A stretch of DNA of 44,632 nucleotides from Candidatus Pacearchaeota archaeon (GCA_038874355.1 JAVZCO010000001.1:108913-153544); one strand, 5' to 3'; numbered from the stretch's first letter, positions 7,618 through 15,727 are shown. Notes: generated from the sequence alone by a model not told the origin. Numbers and translations are program-made.

Positions 7618-7983
7618 CTAATGTAATTTAACATTATCTCCTTTTCTTCTTGGTATGATATGAAAATGTAAATGCATAATTACTTGTCCTGCTGCTGGCT
7701 TTGTATTAACAATAAGATTAAAACCTTCAGCCCCTTCTTTTAATTTTTTTTCTCCAACCTCTTTAATTATCTTTAACAACTCTTCTCCTAGTTTTTCGTC
7801 TATTTCTAATAAATCTATATAATGTTTTTTAGGAATTATTAAAGTATGTCCTTTAGAGATAGGATTTGCATCAGGAAAAGCATAAAAATTATTTGTTTCT
7901 GCAATATTTTCTGTTTTTATTTCTTTTTTTGCAATTTTACAAAATATACATTCTTTTTCTTTTATCATATTTTCTTTTATCAT
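7618..7983 (-). CDS. HIT-family nucleotide hydrolase/transferase
   Basis: HIT proteins hydrolyse or transfer nucleotides from substrates such as AMP-phosphoramidate or dinucleotide polyphosphates. The N-terminal CIFCKI motif and the C-terminal catalytic histidine triad HLHFHIIPRR are clear. The start at 7983 (MIKENMIKEKECIFCKI) was chosen because a TATA-like sequence (8005-8013) lies 26 bases upstream. The frame extends to an ATG at 8004, but that lies on the TATA box itself; an internal ATG at 7968 is also possible. Its promoter is back-to-back with that of tRNA-Ala. The 121-residue length is normal. Confidence 0.9.
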   Translation of the reverse strand: MIKENMIKEKECIFCKIAKKEIKTENIAETNNFYAFPDANPISKGHTLIIPKKHYIDLLEIDEKLGEELLKIIKEVGEKKLKEGAEGFNLIVNTKPAAGQVIMHLHFHIIPRRKGDNVKLH

Positions 7984-7990
7984 AAAATTT

Positions 7991-8013
7991 AAAATATAAA
8001 ACAATATTTAAAT
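7991..8013. promoter_or_regulatory. Compact divergent promoter for the HIT gene and tRNA-Ala
   Basis: Only 37 bases separate the HIT start (7983) from the first base of tRNA-Ala (8021). AAAATATAAA at 7991-8000 is centred 26 bases before the tRNA. TTTAAATAT on the reverse strand at 8005-8013 is centred 26 bases before the HIT ATG. The two TATA boxes are a few bases apart, so the two transcription complexes may exclude each other. Confidence 0.6.
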
Positions 8014-8020
8014 TTTATTA

Positions 8021-8092
8021 GGGCCTATAGTATAATGGTTATTACACCTGGCTGGCAGTCAGGAGATTCGGGTTCGATTCCCGATGGGTCCA
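8021..8092 (+). tRNA. tRNA-Ala (GGC anticodon)
   Basis: The anticodon stem CCTGG/TCAGG encloses CTGGCAG (anticodon GGC). The acceptor GGGCCTA pairs with TGGGTCC and contains the G3:U70 wobble pair that is the alanine identity element. Discriminator A, no intron, no encoded CCA. The next gene starts only 19 bases after its 3' end. Confidence 0.95.
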
Positions 8093-8111
8093 TAAAAAAT
8101 TAATTAATAAA

Positions 8112-8687
8112 ATGTTAGAAAGAGATTTATTTACTTTTTTAATAAAAGAAGAAGAAAGAATAGCAAAAAAAATAGCTAAGGATATGCCAGAAATTGCAAG
8201 AGATTATAAAAATGGACTTTCTCAAAGAGAAATTGTCATTAAATATGATATAATGAAGAATTATTTTCCTTTAAATGTATCAATTAAAGTGGGTATGTCT
8301 ACTGTAGGTAAAGCTTTAAAATTACTAATTCCTGAAAAAGAAAGAAGAATTTTGAAAGAAAAAATTCAAAAAAAGTGGGCTGGTGTTGGAGGTCTTACTG
8401 CATATCTTAATCAAAAAGGAATACATAATAAAAATTATAATAATTATGAAAAAAGGATTAAAGCTACATTGAAAGGATTACAAGCTAGAGATAAAAAACC
8501 ATTTAAAAATTTAGAAAAGAAAATGATTCTAGCCATGGCAAAAGATCATCGGTATTTACATCAAAAAATAAAAAAAGGACATCCCGATTTTAAAAAAATA
8601 CAAGCTACACTAAAAGAAGTTTTTGGATATGAGAGATCAATAAAATCTTTAGAAAGAGAATATTTAATATTAAAGAAGAATTATTAA
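8112..8687 (+). CDS. Hypothetical helix-turn-helix protein directly behind tRNA-Ala
   Basis: I do not recognise a named family for this 191-residue basic protein. It is mainly helical. Residues about 22-70 contain a likely helix-turn-helix (MPEIARDYKNGLSQREIVIK, then a second helix around STVGKALKLLIPEKERR), and a GVGGLTAYL segment follows. The C-terminal half is rich in Lys, Arg and aromatic residues (AMAKDHRYLHQKIKKGHPDF). It starts 19 bases after the tRNA-Ala 3' end, which leaves no room for its own TATA box, so it is probably co-transcribed with the tRNA. Its stop overlaps the convergent glyS stop. A nucleic-acid-binding role is inferred. Confidence 0.6.
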   Translation: MLERDLFTFLIKEEERIAKKIAKDMPEIARDYKNGLSQREIVIKYDIMKNYFPLNVSIKVGMSTVGKALKLLIPEKERRILKEKIQKKWAGVGGLTAYLNQKGIHNKNYNNYEKRIKATLKGLQARDKKPFKNLEKKMILAMAKDHRYLHQKIKKGHPDFKKIQATLKEVFGYERSIKSLEREYLILKKNY

Positions 8688-10348
8688 ATTTTTTTTCTTG
8701 TATTAACAATTTTACCAGCATCTTCAAATTTAATTTCTTTTTCAATTAATTTCTTTAAGGTATTTTTTAAATCTTTTATATCTACTCTAATCTGTTGTGT
8801 TGTATCTCTATCACGAATAGTGCAATCTTTTTTAGTTATAGACTCTTCATCAACAGTCACACAATATGGTGTTCCTATTTCATCTTGTCTTGCATATCTT
8901 CTTCCTATACTAGCACTATCATCATAAAAAACATTAAATTCTTTTTTTAATTCTTTATATATTTCTTTTGCTAATTTTTCATAATTTTCATTTTTTACTA
9001 TAGGAAAAATTGCTGCTTTTATCGGAGCCAAATAAGATGGAATTTTCAAAACTATATTTTCTCTTTTTTCATCATATTCATAACCTTTACATATTATAGC
9101 TAAGAATATTCTATCCATACCAAAAGTCGGTTCTATTACTTTAGGTATTATTTTTAATTTTGTTTTTTCATCATAAATACTTAATTTTTCTTTACTTTCT
9201 TTTTCGTGTTGTGTTAAATCATATTGTCCTCTATTTGCAATTCCCGCTATTTCTAAAATTCCGAATGGAAATTCGTAATCTATATCAAAAGTTGCTGAAG
9301 AATAATGAGATAATTCATCTTTTTTATGTTCTCTTACTCTAATATTATCTATTAAGTTTAGTTTATTGAACCACATTATTTGTTCTGCAAGCCAATAAGC
9401 ATGCCATTCTTCTAATCTTTTTTCTTTTATCATCTCTTTAATAGTTACTTCTCTAATCTCTTCTTTTCCAGCCTCTTGAGTTTCTTTGTCAAGTAATTTT
9501 AATCTTAAATTTAAATGTTCTTCATCTAATAGATTACATTTATTCTCATTAGGATTAATAAAAAATTCAAATTCTCCTATAGTAAATTCTCTGCTTCTGA
9601 AAATAAAATCTCTAGGAGAAATTTCATTTCTAAAACATTTCCCTATTTGTAATATACCAAAAGGTAATTTTACTCTGCTAGTTTCGTAGATATTTTTAAA
9701 ATTAAGGAACATTCCTTGAGCTGTTTCTGGTCTTAAATAAGTTTCTATAGGATTTAAGGCTCCAACATTAGTTTTAAACATTAAATTAAAATTTCCCAAT
9801 AATTCATAATTGCCACCACAATCACATTTTTTGTTATTTATTTCTGATTTATCTAATTTAATTGCTTTTTTGCATTTTTTGCATACAGCAGCAAAATCTT
9901 GAAAATTTGATACATGCCCAGAGGCATACCAAGTTTTTGGATGACTTATAATTGACGCTTCTATAAAAACCATATCATCTCTATTATACAAAAAAAATTT
10001 TAGAAAATCTTTTTTTAAGTTATTAAAAAGCTCTGCTCCTAACGGCCCATAATCCCAAAAACCAGATAAACCCCCATAAATTTCACTTGATTTAAAAATA
10101 AAACTTTTTCTCTTACAAAAACTAGCTAATTCTTCTATAGTTAATTTTATTTTATTTTCTTTTTCTATTTCTTCCATTTTATTTTTTTCATTAAATTCTT
10201 TTAAAATTTTTTGGAAATTTTTTTCTGCTTCTTCTTTTGTTTTACCTAAATAAGCGATTGTTATTGATTTAATTTTTCCTTTTTCTCTTTTACTAGTTCT
10301 TGCATAATAATATTCTTTTCCATTTATTCTTTTCTTAACAATAAACAT
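8684..10348 (-). CDS. glyS: Glycyl-tRNA synthetase with an extra N-terminal domain
   Basis: This class II synthetase of the archaeal/eukaryotic type charges tRNA-Gly. The core begins around residue 60 (KLTIEELASFCKRKSFIFKS) with SGFWDYGPLG, the zinc-like CKKCKKAI...CDCGG insertion, RPETAQGMFLNFKNI, motif 2 IGKCFRNEISPR, motif 3 EPTFGMDRIFLAI, and the anticodon-binding domain (APIKAAIFPI, then SIGRRYARQDEIGTP). The start at 10348 gives 554 residues and sits 26 bases after TTTATAAA. It adds about 55 residues (MFIVKKRINGKEYYYARTSK ... TIAYLGKTKEEAEK) resembling the small beta module found at the N-terminus of some archaeal Fic-like and transposase-like proteins. An ATG further upstream (10471) lies inside the trpS coding sequence and is unlikely. 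Confidence 0.93.
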   Translation of the reverse strand: MFIVKKRINGKEYYYARTSKREKGKIKSITIAYLGKTKEEAEKNFQKILKEFNEKNKMEEIEKENKIKLTIEELASFCKRKSFIFKSSEIYGGLSGFWDYGPLGAELFNNLKKDFLKFFLYNRDDMVFIEASIISHPKTWYASGHVSNFQDFAAVCKKCKKAIKLDKSEINNKKCDCGGNYELLGNFNLMFKTNVGALNPIETYLRPETAQGMFLNFKNIYETSRVKLPFGILQIGKCFRNEISPRDFIFRSREFTIGEFEFFINPNENKCNLLDEEHLNLRLKLLDKETQEAGKEEIREVTIKEMIKEKRLEEWHAYWLAEQIMWFNKLNLIDNIRVREHKKDELSHYSSATFDIDYEFPFGILEIAGIANRGQYDLTQHEKESKEKLSIYDEKTKLKIIPKVIEPTFGMDRIFLAIICKGYEYDEKRENIVLKIPSYLAPIKAAIFPIVKNENYEKLAKEIYKELKKEFNVFYDDSASIGRRYARQDEIGTPYCVTVDEESITKKDCTIRDRDTTQQIRVDIKDLKNTLKKLIEKEIKFEDAGKIVNTRKKI

Positions 10349-10369
10349 ATATGTAGTGGTTAAATCAAT

Positions 10370-10377
10370 TTTATAAA
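10370..10377 (-). promoter_or_regulatory. TATA box of glyS
   Basis: TTTATAAA on the reverse strand is centred about 26 bases before the ATG at 10348, in the 46-base gap behind trpS. It fixes the glyS start so that the extra N-terminal domain is included. Confidence 0.65.
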
Positions 10378-10394
10378 TCTTATTAAAATAAATT

Positions 10395-11522
10395 TTATAT
10401 CTTAAAAATAAACTTCTCAATAAGATTTTTTGCTTCCTTTCTTTTCTTTTGATGTTCTTTAAGAAAAGCATTTATCTTTTCTATTAAATAAGCTTTTAAT
10501 TCGCTTGTTGACATTTTTCCCCTTCTATAATTATCTTCAATTTCTTTTAGTTTTTTATCATCTGGCTCAAAAAACATTTTTAAATATTGAAAACTTATAT
10601 CAACATCAGGATTGCCTCCAAGTTTTCTGTGTAATTCTATTGTTGGCTGGCCACCAGAGAAAGCATATTTTTTTATTTTTCTTTCAACTTCTTCTGGAGT
10701 ATCAGTTGTAAGTATTGCATCTCTATCTTTATTCCCACTACTATCCATTTTCCCAGAAACCCCTGATAATGGTGGAAGAAAAATACCATGAATCAATGAT
10801 GGTTTGTAAAATCCTAATTTAGGATAAACATCTCTGGCAACTCTGAAATGAGGGTCTTGATCTATTGCTAGAGGTATCAAACAAGGTATATTTTTTCCTT
10901 TTAGTATGCTAGGAATAATTGCAGGAACAGCTTGCATACTTGTATAGAAAATTTGTCCAATATTGTTAGAATCATTAAATCCAAAGGCAGCTTTTACAGT
11001 AGATAAAGTTATTTTTTTGGCAAATTTTATTGCTTCTGGATAAATTAAGTTAGCATGTTTAGTATCTATTAAAAAATGAGTTTTATCAGGATTAAATCCA
11101 ACAGCTATAACATCCAACATGTTTTCATAAGTCCATTTTTGTATTTCCTCGAAAGATTTTTCTTTAAACAGGAATTTTTCATCATCTGTAAATTGGAATA
11201 ATAATTCTACATTAAATTTATCTTGGAGCCATTTAGTGAATATCCATGTTCCTAAATGCCCTAAGTGTACAGGCCCGGATGGTCCTCTTCCAGTATATAA
11301 AAAAAATTTATTTCCTTTTTCATATTCGTCTAAAAGCCAATTTAGATCTCTATGAGCAAAAAATATCTTTCTTCTTAACATTGGATGTAATTCGCCTGTA
11401 TGCTTTTTAATTCTTTCAAGGAGTTTATTATTAATTTTTGAAATTCCAAATTCTTTTATAAACTCATCATAATTAATTTTACCAGAGACTTCCCAAGGTG
11501 TAACTTTAAAATCTCTTTGCAT
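10395..11522 (-). CDS. trpS: Tryptophanyl-tRNA synthetase
   Basis: This class I synthetase charges tRNA-Trp. YTGRGPSGPVHLGHLGTWIF carries the HIGH-type motif (HLGH), and GVSGKMDSSG is the KMSKS-type loop of the archaeal/eukaryotic form. DQDPHFRVARDV and TSMQAVPAIIPSIL are also typical. At 375 residues the length is normal. TTTATAAA 26 bases upstream (11545-11552) gives a leaderless mRNA. Its product and GlyRS are encoded in tandem, but GlyRS has its own TATA box in the gap. Confidence 0.95.
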   Translation of the reverse strand: MQRDFKVTPWEVSGKINYDEFIKEFGISKINNKLLERIKKHTGELHPMLRRKIFFAHRDLNWLLDEYEKGNKFFLYTGRGPSGPVHLGHLGTWIFTKWLQDKFNVELLFQFTDDEKFLFKEKSFEEIQKWTYENMLDVIAVGFNPDKTHFLIDTKHANLIYPEAIKFAKKITLSTVKAAFGFNDSNNIGQIFYTSMQAVPAIIPSILKGKNIPCLIPLAIDQDPHFRVARDVYPKLGFYKPSLIHGIFLPPLSGVSGKMDSSGNKDRDAILTTDTPEEVERKIKKYAFSGGQPTIELHRKLGGNPDVDISFQYLKMFFEPDDKKLKEIEDNYRRGKMSTSELKAYLIEKINAFLKEHQKKRKEAKNLIEKFIFKI

Positions 11523-11544
11523 ATTAAAATTTAAACTAACTTTA

Positions 11545-11552
11545 TTTATAAA
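11545..11552 (-). promoter_or_regulatory. TATA box of trpS
   Basis: TTTATAAA is centred 26 bases before the trpS ATG, so transcription would begin at the start codon. Confidence 0.65.
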
Positions 11553-11696
11553 GTTACTTATTATGAAAAATACCTTTATTATAATGTATACTTAATTTAT
11601 TTTTTCTTAATAAAATTCTTTTTTAAAATTAGAATATCTATGCTTTTTTCTTTGCTTCTTCTATAATTTGTTTTCTTTTCTCTAATATTATTCTTA

Positions 11697-11768
11697 AGCG
11701 TGGGGAGGGAATCGAACCCCCGAAAAGCAGCTCTGCAGGCTGCCGCAGTACCACTGTGCCACCCACGC
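11697..11768 (-). tRNA. tRNA-Cys (GCA anticodon)
   Basis: On the reverse strand: acceptor GCGTGGG/CCCACGC, anticodon stem GCAGC/GCTGC with loop CTGCAGA (anticodon GCA), and T arm GGGGG-TTCGATT-CCCTC. The discriminator base is U, the expected cysteine identity element. No intron. Confidence 0.95.
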
Positions 11769-11912
11769 CTAATTAATAAAACTAATTAGTTATTTTAAAT
11801 ATTTCCTTTTTCCTAAAATGAAAAAAATTTATAAACTATTTATAATAATAACTTTTTAGTTAGTTAAATAATTAAGGGTTAATATAAAATTTTTTATTTA
11901 ATTTTATAGAAA

Positions 11913-12248
11913 ATGAAAAAAGAAATAATAATAGAAGTGAATGAAAATAATTTTAAAGAAAAAGTTATAAATAAAAGCAAAGAAATTCCAATAGTCGTTG
12001 ATTTTTGGGCTGATTGGTGTATGCCTTGTTTAATGTTATCCCCTATATTAGAATCTTTAGCAAAAAAATTTAATGGAAAATTTATTTTAGCAAAAGCTAA
12101 TATAGATGACACACCTTATATAGCAAAAAAATATAATATTACAACTATACCTTCAGTAAAAATGATAAAAAATGGCGAGATTACTGACGAATTTATAGGT
12201 CTAATTCCGGAAGAAGAAATAGAAAAATGGATAAATAAAAATTTATAA
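11913..12248 (+). CDS. trxA: Thioredoxin
   Basis: This 111-residue thioredoxin has the active site WADWCMPCLMLSP (the CxxC is CMPC rather than the common CGPC), the cis-proline loop TTIPSVKMIKNGE and a C-terminal helix. It reduces protein disulfides in the cytoplasm and is recharged by the reductase encoded 22 bases downstream. AATATAAAA lies about 28 bases before the ATG. The methionine between the cysteines may change its redox potential (inference). Confidence 0.95.
   Translation: MKKEIIIEVNENNFKEKVINKSKEIPIVVDFWADWCMPCLMLSPILESLAKKFNGKFILAKANIDDTPYIAKKYNITTIPSVKMIKNGEITDEFIGLIPEEEIEKWINKNL
12241..12248 (+). promoter_or_regulatory. TATA box of the thioredoxin reductase gene
   Basis: TTTATAAG overlaps the end of trxA and is centred about 26 bases before the next ATG at 12271, so trxB and the following gene can be transcribed without trxA. 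Confidence 0.5.
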
Positions 12249-12270
12249 GTATATTTTTTCTTATTTAAAC

Positions 12271-13176
12271 ATGGTAATTTATGACTTGATTATAATTGGT
12301 GCTGGTCCCGCTGGTTTAACAGCTTCTCTATATGCTGGAAGGTATAAATTAAAATGTTTACTTATATATTCTTTATTAGGCGGGACTATGACAGAAGCTT
12401 ACAACATAGAAAATTTTCCTTCTTATAAAAATATTTCTGGTATTGAATTAACAAAAAGAATTTATGAACAAATAAAAAATTTAAAAGTAGAGGAAAAATT
12501 AGAGGTTGTAAAAAAAATAGAAAAAGAGAAAAAATTTTTTTCTATTTTAACAGATAAAAATAGATATTATTCAAAAACAATAATAATAGCAACAGGAAGA
12601 GAAAAAGCAAAATTAAATTTAAAAAATGAAGATAAATTTTTAGGAAAGGGAATTCATTATTGCGCTAGTTGTGATGCTCCTTTTTATAAAAATAAAATTG
12701 TTGCTGTCGTAGGAGGGGGGAATTGCGCATTAAATTCATCTTTATTACTAAGCAAATATGCTAAAAAAGTTTATATAATATACAGAAAAAAAGATTTCAT
12801 TAGAGCGGATAAAATTTTAGTAGATAAAATAAAGAAAAATAAAAAAATTAAAATTTTATTCAATAGGAATATAGAAGAATTAATTGGAAAAGAAAAATTA
12901 GAACAAATAAGATTAGATAATAATAAAAAAATTAAAGTTGATGGTTTATTTATAGAAATAGGATATGTTCCTAATAAAGAAATATTTAAAAATTTGAAAA
13001 TAAAATTTGAAAATAATTATATCAAAGTAAATAATAAACAAGAAACAAATATTAAAGGTATTTTCGCAGCTGGTGATATAACTTCAAACAATTTAAAACA
13101 AATAATTACAGCATGTGGAGAGGGAGCAATTGCTGCTTTTTCTGCTTATAACTTTATAAAAGAAAAGGAAAAATAA
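12271..13176 (+). CDS. trxB: Thioredoxin reductase
   Basis: This flavoprotein passes electrons from a nicotinamide cofactor to thioredoxin. The FAD-binding GAGPAGLTASLYAGR is at the N-terminus, followed by the redox-active CASCDAPF (usual form CATCDGPF) and the second nucleotide-binding site VVGGGNCALNSSLLLSKYA. GIFAAGDI is near the C-terminus. The NADPH-type HRRxxxR pattern is replaced by YRKKDFIRA, so cofactor preference is uncertain. The 301 residues are normal. It lies just after trxA and 15 bases before the diadenylate cyclase gene. Confidence 0.95.
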   Translation: MVIYDLIIIGAGPAGLTASLYAGRYKLKCLLIYSLLGGTMTEAYNIENFPSYKNISGIELTKRIYEQIKNLKVEEKLEVVKKIEKEKKFFSILTDKNRYYSKTIIIATGREKAKLNLKNEDKFLGKGIHYCASCDAPFYKNKIVAVVGGGNCALNSSLLLSKYAKKVYIIYRKKDFIRADKILVDKIKKNKKIKILFNRNIEELIGKEKLEQIRLDNNKKIKVDGLFIEIGYVPNKEIFKNLKIKFENNYIKVNNKQETNIKGIFAAGDITSNNLKQIITACGEGAIAAFSAYNFIKEKEK

Positions 13177-13191
13177 AAGAAAAATAGAAAA

Positions 13192-13809
13192 ATGAAAGCA
13201 AAAAAAAGTGAAAATAAAAGAAAAAAAATAGAAGAAATTTTAATAAAAGTAGGAATAGAAATAGCAAGAAAAGGCGGAGGTGCTTTATTTATAATTAGTG
13301 ATAGCTGTAAATACAAAAGATTATTAAAACAAAAAATAAAACCATTTTCAATTTTTGAAAAAGGAGCGGAAAAGATATTAATGTCTATTGGAACAATAGA
13401 TGGAGCTGTAATAGTAAATTCAAAAGGGATGATAAAAGATTATGGAGCTTTTATTAAATCAAAAAAAATATTTAAAGGTTTTGGTACAAGACACATTGCT
13501 GCTTATAATGCTTCATTAAATAAAGATACAATTGCAATTCTTGTTTCAGAAGAAGAAAAAAAAGTTAAAATATTTAAGGAAGGAAAGATAATATTACAAT
13601 TTGACACTTTAGAAAAAAATATACAAAAAAACGTAAATGAAACTTTTAAGCTATTAGAAAGTTTAGGGTTTGGAACATTATCTTCTGTAAGTATATCTAC
13701 TTTAATCCCTGGTCTTGGAGTATCTATTTTTCCTGGAATAATTTTATTTGCAGCTCCTTATTACATATTCAGAAAAATACAAGAAAAAAGAAAAACAAAG
13801 AAATTTTAA
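13192..13809 (+). CDS. Predicted diadenylate cyclase (c-di-AMP synthase) with a C-terminal membrane segment
   Basis: The two signatures of the DAC domain are present in order: TIDGAVIVNSKG (DGA at 70-72) and GFGTRHIAAYNASLNKDTIA (Arg100-His101, followed by Ile instead of the third basic residue of RHR), then VSEEEKKVKIFKEG. The domain joins two ATP into cyclic di-AMP, a second messenger that in archaea has been tied to osmotic balance. Residues about 165-196 are hydrophobic (TLIPGLGVSIFPGIILFAAP) and may anchor it by a hairpin, leaving a basic tail. There is no N-terminal extra domain as in euryarchaeal DacZ. It has no TATA box of its own and is probably co-transcribed with trxB. Confidence 0.82.
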   Translation: MKAKKSENKRKKIEEILIKVGIEIARKGGGALFIISDSCKYKRLLKQKIKPFSIFEKGAEKILMSIGTIDGAVIVNSKGMIKDYGAFIKSKKIFKGFGTRHIAAYNASLNKDTIAILVSEEEKKVKIFKEGKIILQFDTLEKNIQKNVNETFKLLESLGFGTLSSVSISTLIPGLGVSIFPGIILFAAPYYIFRKIQEKRKTKKF

Positions 13810-13833
13810 ATATAAAAAAATAGTATAATATAT

Positions 13834-13908
13834 GCTCCCGTAGCTCAGTCTGGATAGAGCACCGCACTTCTAATGCGGGGGTCGAGGGTTCAAATCCTTC
13901 CGGGAGCA
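13834..13908 (+). tRNA. tRNA-Arg (TCT anticodon)
   Basis: Acceptor GCTCCCG/CGGGAGC, anticodon stem CCGCA/TGCGG with loop CTTCTAA (anticodon TCT), and T arm GAGGG-TTCAAAT-CCTTC. Discriminator A. It reads AGA/AGG, the main arginine codons in this AT-rich genome. Confidence 0.95.
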
Positions 13909-13979
13909 TTTTAGTAATATTTTAATAAAATATTTTATAAAATAGATAATTTCTTAAAATATAATTTATTATATTAAAT

Positions 13980-14879
13980 ATGAAAATACCGATATATTTT
14001 TTAGGAACATCCCATGCAATTCCAACAGAAAAAAGAAATCATACAGCAATATGGTTAAATTATAAAGCAGAAAATATATTAATAGATTGCGGAGAGGGAA
14101 CTCAAAGACAAATAAGAAAAATGAAATTAAATCCTTGTTCTTTAACAAAAATACTAATTACTCACTGGCACGGAGATCATATTTTAGGTTTACCAGGATT
14201 ACTTCAAACTCTTGTATTAAATGGTTATAATAAAAAATTAGATATATATGGCCCAAAAGGAACCTATAATTTCTTAAATCTTATTCTAAAGATGTTTGTT
14301 TTTAAAGGAAAAATTAATTTAGAAATTCATGAAGTTGACGAAGGAATTATAATAAATGAAAAAGATTATTATATAGAAGCAAAAAGAATGAAACACGCTA
14401 CTTATTGCTTAGCATATTCCTTCATAGAAAAAGATAAAATTAGAATAGATAAAGAAAAATTAAAGAAATTAAAAATAAAAGAATGTAAAGAATTAGCAAA
14501 ATTAAAAGAAGGAAAAGATATAATTCTAAATGGGAAGAAAGTAAAAGCATCTTATCTTACTTACAAAGAGAAAGGTAAAAAAATAACTTTTGTTTTGGAT
14601 AGTTCTTTTAATAATAATATGATAGAAATTGCAAAAAATTCTAATTTGTTGATCTGTGAAGCAAGTTATAGTAAAATTGATAAAGAAAAAGCGATAAATT
14701 ATTATCACCTTACTTCTGAAGAAGCTGCTTTAATTGCAAAAAAAGCTAAATGTAAAAGATTAATTTTATTACATATAAGTCAAAGATATGAAAATAAAGA
14801 GAAAATATTGTTAAATGAAGCAAGAAAAATATTTAAAGAAACAAAATTAGCAAATGATTTAGAAAAAATAGAAATATAG
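13980..14879 (+). CDS. rnz: Ribonuclease Z (tRNA 3'-processing endonuclease)
   Basis: RNase Z cuts precursor tRNAs just after the discriminator base so that CCA can be added, which fits the lack of encoded CCA in all tRNAs here. FLGTSHAIPTEKRNHTAIWL, DCGEGTQRQIRKM and the metallo-beta-lactamase motif THWHGDH are diagnostic, with further metal ligands at CEASY...HLTSEEAA and LLHISQRYE. The 299-residue short form is the usual archaeal homodimer. A TATA-like CTTAAAATA lies about 23-27 bases upstream. Confidence 0.95.
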   Translation: MKIPIYFLGTSHAIPTEKRNHTAIWLNYKAENILIDCGEGTQRQIRKMKLNPCSLTKILITHWHGDHILGLPGLLQTLVLNGYNKKLDIYGPKGTYNFLNLILKMFVFKGKINLEIHEVDEGIIINEKDYYIEAKRMKHATYCLAYSFIEKDKIRIDKEKLKKLKIKECKELAKLKEGKDIILNGKKVKASYLTYKEKGKKITFVLDSSFNNNMIEIAKNSNLLICEASYSKIDKEKAINYYHLTSEEAALIAKKAKCKRLILLHISQRYENKEKILLNEARKIFKETKLANDLEKIEI

Positions 14880-14925
14880 TTCTTACTATAGATATTTTCT
14901 TTATGCGAAAATTTAATAATAACGC

Positions 14926-15162
14926 TTAAACTTTAGAAGGAGATATATAAATTATTGTATCTCCTCTTAGAAAAGTAAGTCCAAGATTTTTTTTAACTTC
15001 TCCATTCTCTATTTCTTTCGAATTATCTAGAACGATGTTTACATGTATATCAAATGCTAACAAAGTTCCAACCAATTGTTTGTCATTTTTCAATTGAACT
15101 AAAATTTCTTTTCCCTTGCTATTATTCAATAAGTCCAAAGGTCTTTCAATTTCGTTAACCAT
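14926..15162 (-). CDS. Sm-like archaeal protein (SmAP/LSm)
   Basis: This 78-residue protein has an N-terminal helix and Sm1 motif (KQLVGTLLAFDIHVNIVLDN) and the Sm2 motif LRGDTIIYISP. Such proteins form hexameric or heptameric rings that bind U-rich RNA. TTTTTAAATA lies about 25 bases upstream, giving a leaderless mRNA. It is convergent with rnz. Confidence 0.93.
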   Translation of the reverse strand: MVNEIERPLDLLNNSKGKEILVQLKNDKQLVGTLLAFDIHVNIVLDNSKEIENGEVKKNLGLTFLRGDTIIYISPSKV

Positions 15163-15251
15163 AAAAGAAAATTAATTTTTTTATTTAAAAAGTTTTTGTT
15201 TTTTATGTTAAAAAAAGAAAAATATATAAACTATGATTAAAAAGAAAAAAT

Positions 15252-15620
15252 ATGAAAACAGGAAGAAAAATAACTGGAGGAAAATATCATCATTATAGAA
15301 AAAAAAGAAAATCAGAAAGATCAAGAAATATTAGATTAGTAAAACTTGGAGAACCAAAAAAGAAAAAAATAAGGATGTATGGAGGTAAATATAAAACAGT
15401 TTTACTTTCTTCTAATGTTATAAATGTTATAGTTGGAAAAAAATGTAAAAAAGTTAAAATAAAAAATGTCCTTGAAACTCCAAATAATAAATTCTTAGCA
15501 AGACAAAATCTAATGACTAAAGGAACAATAGTTGAAACAGAACTTGGAAAAGTAAAAATAACAAATAGACCTGGCCAAGAAGGACAAATTAATGGAATCT
15601 TAATTGAAAAACAAAAATAA
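15252..15620 (+). CDS. rps8e: 30S ribosomal protein S8e
   Basis: The start MKTGRKITGGKYHHYRKKRK is diagnostic of S8e, followed by VLETPNNKFLARQNLMTKGT and NRPGQEGQINGILI at the end. The 122 residues match the archaeal length, shorter than the eukaryotic S8e. AATATATAAAC lies 26 bases before the ATG. The protein binds 16S rRNA in the small-subunit body. Confidence 0.95.
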   Translation: MKTGRKITGGKYHHYRKKRKSERSRNIRLVKLGEPKKKKIRMYGGKYKTVLLSSNVINVIVGKKCKKVKIKNVLETPNNKFLARQNLMTKGTIVETELGKVKITNRPGQEGQINGILIEKQK

Positions 15621-15727
15621 TAATATTGATATTTCAAAATATTGTATTTTAAATTTCTAAAAAGTATGTAAGAAGAATTAATATACAATAATAATAGAAT
15701 AAATAGATATTCTAAAAATAGAAAGAT

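Noticed and set aside
10349-10471. Longer GlyRS start at 10471
   Set aside because: It would begin inside trpS and read through the TATA box that sits 26 bases before the ATG at 10348.
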